Shown piece by piece: positions 1-6,584 of a stretch of 13,442 bases of DNA (the stretch's first letter is position 1; every line of letters starts with the position of its first letter). Both the position numbers and the translations under genes were made by a program. The notes below the pieces were generated by a model. That model did not search any database, had not been told where the DNA came from, and worked only from the letters and a program-made list of their open reading frames with translations. The stretch comes from Bacillota bacterium (GTDB lineage Bacteria > Eremiobacterota > SpSt-956 > JAKJGF01), in assembly GCA_029555925.1 (NCBI GenBank), contig JAKPQU010000545.1, positions 1-13,442 on the forward strand, in the 5' to 3' direction.

Positions 1-131
1 AGTTTCATAACTATCCATAAATAATGACCTCGTAATGCGTGACGCGTAATGCGTGATGCGCAGGGATTAAACCCGTCACGCGTCACGCGTTACGCGTCAC
101 GACGACTTAAATTCTAATAAGTTATGAAATA
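1..131. repeat. Palindromic heptamer-repeat element with terminal inverted repeats
   Basis: Two arms of tandem 7-bp units face each other. The left arm (31-60) reads CGTAATG, CGTGACG, CGTAATG, CGTGATG, CG. The right arm (74-101) reads CGTCACG, CGTCACG, CGTTACG, CGTCACG. They are imperfect reverse complements around a small GGGATTAAACCC-type loop (63-74). Outside them lies a perfect 10-bp inverted pair, TTTCATAACT at 3-12 and AGTTATGAAA at 120-129, so the whole block could fold as one long hairpin. There is no coding capacity. The shape resembles a MITE or REP-like element, but the left edge abuts the window boundary, so target-site duplications cannot be judged. Confidence 0.75.
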
Positions 132-189
132 CACTATACATCACCTGGCAGGTAAGATAGTAAATTAACATAATTTCGCCTTCTTCCCG

Positions 190-218
190 TATACAGAAAT
201 AAAGCTTTTTGTTATAAT
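190..218 (+). promoter_or_regulatory. Predicted sigma70-type promoter for the zinc-ribbon/nucleoside kinase genes
   Basis: A perfect TATAAT lies at 213-218, with TATACA (4 of 6 matches to TTGACA) at 190-195 and a 17-bp spacer. Transcription would start near 225, about 75 nt before the ATG at 300. It is the best promoter match upstream of the first plus-strand gene. The call rests on consensus only. Confidence 0.5.
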
Positions 219-235
219 ATATTACAGATAAGAGA

Positions 236-273
236 GCAGGGGAGACAGAATATAGAAAAATTCTGTCTCCTGC
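236..273 (+). promoter_or_regulatory. 5' leader stem-loop
   Basis: The arms around 236-251 and 260-273 are near-perfect reverse complements (GCAGG-GAGACAGAAT against ATTCTGTCTCCTGC). The stem is about 14 bp with a GG bulge and a short A-rich loop. No U-tract follows, so it is not a standard intrinsic terminator. It would start about 10 nt after the predicted transcription start and end 26 nt before the ATG at 300. It could stabilise the mRNA or bind a regulator. The structure is visible; the function is inferred. Confidence 0.45.
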
Positions 274-299
274 AATATCTGGAAAGAAGCTGAAATAAT

Positions 300-515
300 A
301 TGTTTTTTATTATCTGGGGCAGTAAGTGGAAATATGAAAGAAAACAGGGAGGTATGATGGTAAATAAAACCTGTCCTGCATGCCTGAGAGAGGGAGTTTT
401 CTTTGAGGTAATACCGAAAAAATATTTTACATTATACTGGATTCCGTTATTTTCTACGGAACAAAAATCGTCTCTTCTTGAGTGTCCTAATTGTCATGAA
501 AAATTTTATATTTAG
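300..515 (+). CDS. Small zinc-ribbon protein (zinc_ribbon_15-like)
   Basis: A 71-residue protein with two cysteine pairs, CPAC (C25, C28) and CPNC (C62, C65), able to bind one zinc. Between them lies a hydrophobic segment, YFTLYWIPLF (42-51). The N-terminal MFFIIWG, the central Y/WFTLfxIPlf motif and the second CPxC match the small zinc-ribbon family I know as zinc_ribbon_15. A stronger-looking ribosome site (AGGGAGG, 346-352) precedes in-frame ATGs at 354 and 357. The longer start at 300 is preferred because its N-terminus is the family's conserved one and GGAAAGAAG lies at suitable spacing. The next gene begins 15 nt downstream, so co-transcription is likely. The biological role is unknown. 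Confidence 0.8.
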   Translation: MFFIIWGSKWKYERKQGGMMVNKTCPACLREGVFFEVIPKKYFTLYWIPLFSTEQKSSLLECPNCHEKFYI

Positions 516-530
516 AAAGGAACTGGTTCT

Positions 531-2192
531 ATGGAGGAAACTTATAAGATTACCCTCTCTGACGATAGAATAATTGAAGTGAAAAAAAATACAACCCTTC
601 TGGATATAGCAAAACAATCTTTCCCGTGTCCGAGCAGACAATTTCTTGGAGCTCTTGTGGATAACAGCATAAGAGATCTCTGGGAAATGCCTGATAAGGA
701 TTGTAATGTCAGTTTTGTAGATATTACCCATCCCGATGGATCAAAGATTTATGTGAGAGGTTTATCTATGGTTCTGGCAAAAGCCAATCATGAACTGTTT
801 CCTGACAGGCATCTGAAAATAGTCCACTCTCTGTCTAAAGGACTTCACTGCAGATGGGATAGTAGAATACCGATGAAAAGCTCTGATCTTGCAGCACTTA
901 CGGCAAAGATGAATGAAATCATTAAAAAAGATATCCCTTTTACGGGAAAAGTCATAAAGAAAGAAGAAGCTTCGGAAATTTTTGAAAAAATGAATAAAAT
1001 GGATAAGGTGGCTCTTATCAAATTTCGTAAAAAAAATTACATAAGACTCTATTTCTGTGATGATTATCCCGATTACTTCTTCGGACGCCTTCCTCCCTGC
1101 ACGGGGGTAGTGGATAATTTTGAATTGATACTCTGTCCTCCCGGATTGATTCTTCGTTATCCAAATCATTACAGCCCCGATAAAATACCGGTTTTTGAAC
1201 CGCAGTTCCAGCATGCCAGTATTTATAAAGAATACAGGCGGTGGGGGGAAATTCTGGAAGTCTTTGATGTGTCGTCTCTGAATTCCATCATTATGAAGGG
1301 AGAAATCAATGATCTTATCCTTATAGCGGAAGCACTCCATGAAAAAAAGATTGCAGCTATTGCGGATCAGATAAAAAATAACAGAGACAGGATAAAGGTA
1401 ATTCTTATAGCAGGGCCTTCTTCTTCGGGCAAAACTACCTTTGCCCAGAGATTGATGGTTCAGCTCAAGGTTAACGGCCTTAAACCGGTTGCCATTTCTC
1501 TTGATGATTATTATCTTGATAATGATAAAACTCCGAAAGATGAACAGGGAAAACCTGATCTTGACCATATAAATGCCATAGATTTACACCTTTTTAATGA
1601 TCATCTTGAAAGACTCCTTGCAGGAGAAAAGGTGTTGAGACCCAGATTTGATTTTAAAAAGGGGCAGCGCAGTGCCGATACTAAAGAAATGAACGTGCCT
1701 CCGAATAGCATACTTATAGTGGAGGGAATTCATGGCTTAAATCCTCTTATGAGCGAATCTATTCACCCTGATAATAAATATAAAATATATGTCAGCCCTC
1801 TCACACAGCTCAATCTGGATAATCATAACAGAATTCCCACTACGGACAACAGAATAATAAGACGTATTGTAAGAGACAGTCAGTTCAGAAATTACAGTGC
1901 TTTTCAGACAATACACAACTGGCCTATGGTAAGAAGGGGAGAAGAGCGTTTTATATTTCCTTTCCAGGAAGAAGCCCATATTATGTTTAATTCTGTTCTC
2001 ATATATGAACTGGGTGTGCTTAAAGCATTTGTAGAACCCCTTCTTCTGGAAATTCCCAAATCTCTTCCCGAATATGCGGAAGCAAAGAGAATTTTGAGTT
2101 TTACAGGAAATTTTTTACCTATAGGAACGGACATGATCCCGGCAAATTCTATTTTAAGAGAATTTATAGGCGCTACATGTTTTTCCCATTGA
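531..2192 (+). CDS. TGS-domain nucleoside (uridine) kinase
   Basis: A 553-residue multidomain kinase. Residues 1 to about 62 look like a TGS domain. Residues about 70-230 resemble the editing-type region that follows TGS in threonyl-tRNA synthetases (note FFGRLPPCTGVVDNFEL). The C-terminal half is a phosphoribulokinase/uridine kinase P-loop domain with Walker A GPSSSGKTT (295-303, lysine K301), SLDDYY (323-328, substrate-binding region) and VEGIHG (397-402). This architecture is a known family annotated as nucleoside or uridine kinase in Clostridia, Thermotogae and others. The expected reaction is ATP-dependent phosphorylation of uridine or another nucleoside to the 5'-monophosphate in the cytoplasm. 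The TGS/editing part is presumably not used for tRNA charging. AAAGGA sits upstream of the ATG. Substrate specificity cannot be read from the sequence. Confidence 0.88.
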   Translation: MEETYKITLSDDRIIEVKKNTTLLDIAKQSFPCPSRQFLGALVDNSIRDLWEMPDKDCNVSFVDITHPDGSKIYVRGLSMVLAKANHELFPDRHLKIVHSLSKGLHCRWDSRIPMKSSDLAALTAKMNEIIKKDIPFTGKVIKKEEASEIFEKMNKMDKVALIKFRKKNYIRLYFCDDYPDYFFGRLPPCTGVVDNFELILCPPGLILRYPNHYSPDKIPVFEPQFQHASIYKEYRRWGEILEVFDVSSLNSIIMKGEINDLILIAEALHEKKIAAIADQIKNNRDRIKVILIAGPSSSGKTTFAQRLMVQLKVNGLKPVAISLDDYYLDNDKTPKDEQGKPDLDHINAIDLHLFNDHLERLLAGEKVLRPRFDFKKGQRSADTKEMNVPPNSILIVEGIHGLNPLMSESIHPDNKYKIYVSPLTQLNLDNHNRIPTTDNRIIRRIVRDSQFRNYSAFQTIHNWPMVRRGEERFIFPFQEEAHIMFNSVLIYELGVLKAFVEPLLLEIPKSLPEYAEAKRILSFTGNFLPIGTDMIPANSILREFIGATCFSH

Positions 2193-2202
2193 CCGGCATT
2201 AT

Positions 2203-2237
2203 CAGTAAACAGTGAGCATTTATCAGTGACCAATGAT
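2203..2237 (+). repeat. Short heptamer array, CAGTGAN type
   Basis: Five consecutive 7-bp units lie just after the kinase stop codon: CAGTAAA, CAGTGAG, CATTTAT, CAGTGAC, CAATGAT (2203-2209, 2210-2216, 2217-2223, 2224-2230, 2231-2237). The third unit is degenerate. They share the GTRA core and 7-bp period of the other repeats in the window. The array lies in the gap before cutA. Confidence 0.55.
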
Positions 2238-2274
2238 TGGCGGCGATGACTTAAAATATAGGGGGAATAAAATT

Positions 2275-2613
2275 ATGACAGATTTTATAGTAACATATGT
2301 AACAGTTTCATCTATGGAAGAAGCAAAGAAAATATCTTATTCTCTTGTGGAAAATAAACTTGCTGCCTGTGCAAATATTGTTCCTTCCATAACTTCTGTT
2401 TATACATGGCAGGAAAAAATCTGTGAAGATCAGGAATGTTTACTTATTATAAAAACAAAGAAAGAGCTTTTCCCGGCTCTTCAGGAGAAAGTCAAATCCC
2501 TTCACAGTTATACTGTGCCGGAGATAATAGCTTTACCGATACTTGAAGGTTCTGAGAGTTATCTTGACTGGATCAGGAATGAAACAGTAGATTATGAGAA
2601 TCGTGAAGAGTGA
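2275..2613 (+). CDS. cutA: CutA-like divalent-cation tolerance protein
   Basis: A 112-residue protein with the CutA1 family signature: a beta strand near the N-terminus (FIVTYVT), KLAACANI (29-36), YTWQ (43-46), CLLIIKT (55-61) and HSYTVPEIIALPI (77-89), then YLDWI. CutA forms very stable cytoplasmic trimers with a PII-like fold. It is linked genetically to copper tolerance in E. coli, but its molecular role is unsettled. The reading frame extends upstream to an ATG at 2233. The ATG at 2275 is chosen because the conserved first strand begins there, a G-rich site (GGGGG, 2261-2265) precedes it, and the extra 14 residues would run into the heptamer array. Confidence 0.92.
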   Translation: MTDFIVTYVTVSSMEEAKKISYSLVENKLAACANIVPSITSVYTWQEKICEDQECLLIIKTKKELFPALQEKVKSLHSYTVPEIIALPILEGSESYLDWIRNETVDYENREE

Positions 2614-2671
2614 GGTGTGAAGAGAGGATAGTTCTCATACTTCGTTTTGAACACCCGGTCATGGCTGTTAA

Positions 2672-2737
2672 AGTGAAAAGTGTAAATGCAAAACAGATTT
2701 TACTTAATTTTCATTTTTTACTACTCACTTTTTACTA
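2672..2737. repeat. Palindromic AT-rich heptamer repeat, AGTGAAA type
   Basis: The left arm has AGTGAAA (2672-2678), AGTGTAA (2679-2685) and ATGCAAA (2686-2692). The right arm (about 2711-2737) reads on the opposite strand as AGTAAAA/AGTGAGT/AGTAAAA-like units. The two arms converge on a short AT-rich centre, giving a hairpin with a 7-bp period. It occupies the gap between cutA and the acetyltransferase gene and ends about 10 nt before that gene's ribosome site. Confidence 0.6.
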
Positions 2738-2762
2738 AATATGAGAGAGGGAGATGAAAAAA

Positions 2763-3299
2763 ATGAGAGAGAATACATGTGTAATCAGAGGAAATACTCT
2801 GGAACTCAGAGAAAGAGTTAAAGAAGACCTGGTAAGGGAATTATTGTGGAAAAAAGATAAAGAAGTCTGTTATCTTGAAGGACTTCTTCATGAAGGCTAC
2901 AAAATTCCTGACTATGATATAACGGAATGGGACACCATTTCTCATACGGATGAATTTAACAGAGACAAACTTGTTCTGTCAATTTATACTCAGGAAAATC
3001 ATATAGGTGCAACAGGTTTTTTCCCAGACTCCCAGGATATAAGTTCGGGAGAAGTGGGCATAATAATCGGTTCTCATGACTGCCGGGGAAAGGGATATGG
3101 CACTGAAGCACTGAAACTTTTTATAAATTATCTATTTGAAGCCAGAGGAGTAAAAAGACTCTACGGAGTAGTTTATAAATTCAATGAAAGAGCCTATAAA
3201 ACTGCTTTAAAGGCAGGCTTTACGGAAATAAAGGTCATAAGTAAATATCATCCCGAATACGGCTTTTACGAACAATCTTTCCTGGAATTGAAATTATGA
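2763..3299 (+). CDS. GNAT-family N-acetyltransferase
   Basis: A 178-residue protein of the RimJ/RimL-like GNAT class. The acetyl-CoA pyrophosphate loop is visible as RGKGYG (108-113) after the strand GEVGIIIG. The later NERAYKTALKAGF (141-153) is the typical motif B, which helps place the CoA tail and ends in the 'GF' turn. It should move an acetyl group from acetyl-CoA to an amine on a small molecule or protein N-terminus; the substrate cannot be told. Two in-frame ATGs (2754, 2763) exist. The second is preferred because AGGGAG (2748-2753) abuts the first but lies 9 nt before the second. It is the last plus-strand gene before a convergent junction with murG. Confidence 0.82.
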   Translation: MRENTCVIRGNTLELRERVKEDLVRELLWKKDKEVCYLEGLLHEGYKIPDYDITEWDTISHTDEFNRDKLVLSIYTQENHIGATGFFPDSQDISSGEVGIIIGSHDCRGKGYGTEALKLFINYLFEARGVKRLYGVVYKFNERAYKTALKAGFTEIKVISKYHPEYGFYEQSFLELKL

Positions 3300-3346
3300 A
3301 ATGTGCTAAGTACCGTTACAGGTAAAATGTTATCCGTAAAAAGCTT

Positions 3347-3480
3347 CTGCCTGGCGGGCTCTGGAGAAGAAAAATTAGTTTTTTATATAGAATTAAAAAT
3401 TAAATAAGGGCTAATTTATTGTCTGTAAAACAAATTAAATAAGGGCAAATTATTTTTCTTCGTAAGAACCTGTCAGGCAG
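3347..3480. repeat. 134-bp inverted-repeat element (MITE-like)
   Basis: CTGCCTG at 3347-3353 is matched by CAGGCAG at 3474-3480. Further in, GAAGAAAAAT (3366-3375) is matched perfectly by ATTTTTCTTC (3452-3461). The arms thus resemble each other as reverse complements over about 30 bp with small differences, around an AT-rich centre. A related arm occurs at 13345-13374 near the right edge of the window. There is no coding capacity. It sits in the convergent gap between the acetyltransferase gene and murG. Confidence 0.6.
3397..3446. repeat. 15-bp direct repeat inside the inverted-repeat element
   Basis: AAATTAAATAAGGGC occurs identically at 3397-3411 and 3432-3446, 35 bp apart start to start, with AT-rich sequence between. 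Both copies lie in the centre of the inverted-repeat element. It may be an internal duplication or a paired protein-binding site. Confidence 0.55.
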
Positions 3481-3509
3481 ACAAATTATTAGAACGATTG
3501 ATATCCTCG

Positions 3510-3537
3510 CATCACGTGTTACGCGTTATGCGTTACG
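3510..3537 (-). repeat. GC-rich heptamer array overlapping the murG stop
   Basis: Four contiguous 7-bp units read on the plus strand as CATCACG, TGTTACG, CGTTATG, CGTTACG (3510-3516, 3517-3523, 3524-3530, 3531-3537). On the minus strand they are CGTAACG, CATAACG, CGTAACA, CGTGATG. The murG stop codon (3526-3528) and its last three sense codons (3529-3537) fall inside the array. Confidence 0.7.
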
Positions 3538-4647
3538 AGCAACCGATAAAATGGTTTTTGCTATTAGTTCTGCTGCATCAGGCTTTGCCAGAGAAGCAGC
3601 TTTGTCGGACATGTTTTTCAGTTTTTCTCTGTCTGTAATCAGACCTTTAATGGTATTTAAAAGGAGGTCTTCTGTCATAAGGGACTGTTCTATTATAATA
3701 CCGGCACCGTGCTGCTCAATGACTCTTGCATTTTTCATCTGATGATTATTGGCTGCTTTGGGAAGTGGTATGATGAGGGACGGCTTTTTTAATACCATGA
3801 GTTCACTCAGAGTATTGGCGCCACCTCTTGTAAGAACAAGATCGGCACTCTGTAAAGCCAGGGGCATATCATCTGTAATAAAGGAAAATAATTTGTAATT
3901 TTTTTTCAGATTTTCCGGTAATGTCTCCTGCATCTCGCAGAGAGAAGGATAATCCAGCTCTCCTGATTGATGAAGAACCTGAACAGAGGGAAGAAGAGCA
4001 GGTAATATACCTTTTATGGCATTATTTATTGCTCTTGCACCCTGGCTTCCTCCTGTGACGAAAAGAACCGGTATGGCAGGGGCCAATCCGAAATGTTTTA
4101 CTCCTTCACTTTTTTCAGTAAAAGCGATTTTCATAACAGCCGGGTTTATGGGACTTCCCGTATACTTCCCTTTTTTTTGAACCTCTGCCGGATAATTGTC
4201 TTCCGGAAAACCCAGTGATATGCCTTTCAGAAATCTCAGGAGAATTTTATTGGAAAGACCTATTACCGTATCGGATTCATGGGCTATGACAGGAATGCCG
4301 AGAATTCCGCCTGCCAGCCCTACCGGCACTGTTACATATCCGCCTTTGGTAAAGATTACATCAGGTCTGAAGCTTCTTATAATATTCAATGATTGAAAAA
4401 AACCGGCGCATACTTTAAACATATCGGTGAAATTTTCCAGAGAAAAATATCTTCTCAATTTCCCGCAATGAATGCCTCTGAATGTTATACCATTATCCGG
4501 TACTATATTGGCTTCCATGCCTGTTACGGAACCTACATAGAGAATCTCCGTATCTGCAAGTTCCTTTAATTTATTTATTACAGACAGAGTAGGTATGATA
4601 TGTCCTCCAGTTCCTCCGCCTGTAGCAATGATTTTCAATGACTTCAT
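3526..4647 (-). CDS. murG: UDP-GlcNAc:lipid I N-acetylglucosaminyltransferase MurG
   Basis: A 373-residue GT28-family enzyme. MurG transfers GlcNAc from UDP-GlcNAc to lipid I on the inner face of the cytoplasmic membrane, making lipid II for peptidoglycan. Visible motifs are the N-terminal glycine loop GGGTGGH (10-16), the acceptor-side HESD (123-126), GGSQGARA (199-206) at the domain hinge, and the donor-site RGGANTLSE (274-282) with NHQ (301-303). Length is normal for the family. The gene starts 3 nt after the LolA-like stop codon, so it is probably translated from the same mRNA; no strong ribosome site is seen. It is separated from the usual division/cell-wall cluster. Its last residues (RNA) and stop are encoded by a heptamer repeat. 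Confidence 0.95.
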   Translation of the reverse strand: MKSLKIIATGGGTGGHIIPTLSVINKLKELADTEILYVGSVTGMEANIVPDNGITFRGIHCGKLRRYFSLENFTDMFKVCAGFFQSLNIIRSFRPDVIFTKGGYVTVPVGLAGGILGIPVIAHESDTVIGLSNKILLRFLKGISLGFPEDNYPAEVQKKGKYTGSPINPAVMKIAFTEKSEGVKHFGLAPAIPVLFVTGGSQGARAINNAIKGILPALLPSVQVLHQSGELDYPSLCEMQETLPENLKKNYKLFSFITDDMPLALQSADLVLTRGGANTLSELMVLKKPSLIIPLPKAANNHQMKNARVIEQHGAGIIIEQSLMTEDLLLNTIKGLITDREKLKNMSDKAASLAKPDAAELIAKTILSVARNA

Positions 4648-4650
4648 AAG

Positions 4651-5298
4651 CTAAAATCTTAACCCTGTATTTGTTGTAAAATTATAAAACTGAACAATCA
4701 TTCTTGCACGCCATTCCGGAAAGGTAATACTTATATCGTCATAGGAAGGCAGCATATAACCGTTAATCTTTTCAAATTTCTGTTCTGCCCTTACATAACC
4801 TCCCGATGCATATTTGAGTATAACTTTATTTGATGTGTAATTTACTGCATGAATCCAGAATCTTGCTTCCTGAAGATTATCTTTTTTATCCAGGGCAGTG
4901 CTTTTTATAACATAATATGGTTCTCCCTGTATAAATTCCGTCATTGCAATAGAGTGGGAAAACTTTTTTCTGTCAATGAGTTCCTGTATAGATTTATCTG
5001 TTATAATTTCTTTATGTTCTCCGAGAAAACTTGGCAGTCCTTCCAGGACAAATTTAACCCTGTCAGGGAGAATACATGATAGTTTCCCCTTTACATTGAG
5101 ATGGATGTCTCTTGAACTGGCATCTACATTGAATTCACTCGTGTAATCACGAAGCCCTGAAAGGGAACCGTCTACTCTGTTCCATAATTCATCACCGGTC
5201 ATGTTAGAATCGAATTTGAAATCCTTACAGAATACTGGAGAAGTAACTATAAAAAGAACAAGCAGAATAACAGAAGAGTATAGAAAAAATCTGGTCAT
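4651..5298 (-). CDS. Exported LolA/LolB-like protein
   Basis: A 215-residue protein with a signal peptide: MTRFFL, then a long hydrophobic stretch to about residue 22, with likely cleavage near 24. The mature part begins with a helix (about 35-50) and then alternating beta strands. One run (DIHLNVKGKLSCILPDRVKFVLEG) fits the 'secreted unstructured/greasy substrate' half-barrel of outer-membrane lipoprotein sorting proteins. That fold binds acyl chains in LolA, LolB and RseB. The cysteine near the cleavage site lacks a proper lipobox (-1 is Phe), so a lipoprotein is unlikely. AAAGGGG precedes the ATG. It lies 96 nt downstream of the TPR gene in an AT-rich gap and 3 nt upstream of murG. Assignment is by pattern, so family level only. 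Confidence 0.6.
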   Translation of the reverse strand: MTRFFLYSSVILLVLFIVTSPVFCKDFKFDSNMTGDELWNRVDGSLSGLRDYTSEFNVDASSRDIHLNVKGKLSCILPDRVKFVLEGLPSFLGEHKEIITDKSIQELIDRKKFSHSIAMTEFIQGEPYYVIKSTALDKKDNLQEARFWIHAVNYTSNKVILKYASGGYVRAEQKFEKINGYMLPSYDDISITFPEWRARMIVQFYNFTTNTGLRF

Positions 5299-5394
5299 TA
5301 CATAAACACCCCTTTAATATAATAAGTGATTTTATTATCAAATATTACAATTTCTATGCCTAATTTTAATTATGAGAAAAATTTTTATAAAAAA

Positions 5395-6564
5395 TTATTC
5401 CTGATTTTCTATATCTTCTATAGATATATCTATTCTTCCTTTATCTCTATAGGTTATTCCCTTGGCAAGATAACTGTCAGGATCTGTTTTATTACCAGAC
5501 ATTGATTCGAAATCTTTCAGGGTATTTTCTGTGTCTTTCATTAAATAGCTTATACATCCGAGTCCGTAAAGGTATTTTTCCGAGGAAGGACTTAGTTTTA
5601 CTGCCTGAGAAAACTCTTTTAAAGCACTGTCGTAGTTTCCGAGTTTAAAATATATACAGGCAAGATTATAATGATATTTCCCGTTTGACGGAGATAGTTC
5701 TACTGATTTGATAAATTGTTCCCGTGCTTTATCAAAATCACCCTTTAAATAATAAATACATCCGATATTATAATACGATGAAGGTTCCTTCGGCAGAAGT
5801 TTTGCTATTTTTTCAAAATGAACAAGGGCGTTATTAAATTCTTTTCTTAAATAATATATGGAGGCAAGTCTTCTGTGAACTTTTACTCTGTAAGGATCTA
5901 TACCTATGGCTTTACTGTAATAATTGGCTGCTCTGGAGAAATTTCCGTATTTATAGAAAACATCTGCTACAGAAAGACATGTTTCCAGATTGTCCGGTTC
6001 CATAAGGAACGATTTATCCAGATAGTCCATTCCTTTGTTTATTTCATTTTTTTCCAGATAGAACAGGCCGAGGCGGCAGAGAAGTTTCGGAGAAACCTGG
6101 GGCAATATTTTTATAGCTTCTTCAAGTTCCGAAATTGATTCCGCCATGTTCCCCTGGCTGTGGTAAATATCAGAAAGATTGTAATAGGGAGTCACATCGG
6201 CAGGAGAAAGTTTTTTTATCTTTTTCCAGATATTTATTGATTTTCCTTTTTCTCCCGTTATTAAATAAAGATCTGCCAGCTTGTAAAGGTATAATAATCT
6301 GGATGGCTGGAGAGATACTGCTTTCTCAAGTACAGCAATAGATTTCCCTGTTTTACCCTGTTCCTTTAAAATCTGTGATTTGTAAAAAAGGGCCTGATGA
6401 TTATTCGGTTCCTCTGAAAGAACTTTATCGAATGCCTCCAGGGCTTTAGTTGCATTGCCGGAATAAACATAATTGAGACCTGTATAAAAATAATCTGTTT
6501 TTGCCTGTATGCATACGGGCAACAGGATTATCAGAAAAAAAATACAAATATATGATAGTTTCAT
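5395..6564 (-). CDS. Secreted tetratricopeptide-repeat protein
   Basis: A 389-residue protein with a signal peptide (hydrophobic 5-20, probable cleavage after IQA at 21). Ten 34-residue TPR units follow back to back from about residue 24, plus a partial eleventh at the C-terminus. Typical signatures recur: W/L-G-Y-A-x-F-P positions such as YNIGCIYYLKGDFDKAREQF and YNLACIYFKLGNYDSALKEF. TPR arrays are protein-interaction scaffolds, so a periplasmic or surface assembly role is likely. CPV at 16-18 is not a valid lipobox. A good ribosome site (AAAGGAG, 6572-6578 on the complement) lies 7 nt before the ATG, in the 20-nt gap after the upstream gene. No enzymatic domain is visible. Confidence 0.85.
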   Translation of the reverse strand: MKLSYICIFFLIILLPVCIQAKTDYFYTGLNYVYSGNATKALEAFDKVLSEEPNNHQALFYKSQILKEQGKTGKSIAVLEKAVSLQPSRLLYLYKLADLYLITGEKGKSINIWKKIKKLSPADVTPYYNLSDIYHSQGNMAESISELEEAIKILPQVSPKLLCRLGLFYLEKNEINKGMDYLDKSFLMEPDNLETCLSVADVFYKYGNFSRAANYYSKAIGIDPYRVKVHRRLASIYYLRKEFNNALVHFEKIAKLLPKEPSSYYNIGCIYYLKGDFDKAREQFIKSVELSPSNGKYHYNLACIYFKLGNYDSALKEFSQAVKLSPSSEKYLYGLGCISYLMKDTENTLKDFESMSGNKTDPDSYLAKGITYRDKGRIDISIEDIENQE

Positions 6565-6584
6565 TTAATAACTCCTTTCACTCT

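Noticed and set aside
31..101. Heptamer arrays considered as CRISPR or origin iterons
   Set aside because: Units are only 7 bp with no unique spacers and no cas genes, so not CRISPR. No replication gene or DnaA-box cluster is nearby, so iterons of an origin are not supported.
762..1568. Minus-strand open frame of 268 codons opposite the nucleoside kinase
   Set aside because: It lies wholly within the kinase gene, which has recognised TGS and P-loop motifs; the antisense translation is F/I/R-rich with no pattern.
2233..2274. Longer CutA start at 2233
   Set aside because: It adds 14 residues with no family counterpart and overlaps heptamer sequence; the ATG at 2275 begins directly before the conserved first strand.
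5227..6513. Lipobox-like cysteines in the LolA-like protein (C24) and TPR protein (C18)
   Set aside because: The residues before each cysteine (Phe and Val at -1) do not fit a lipobox; ordinary signal peptidase cleavage is more likely.
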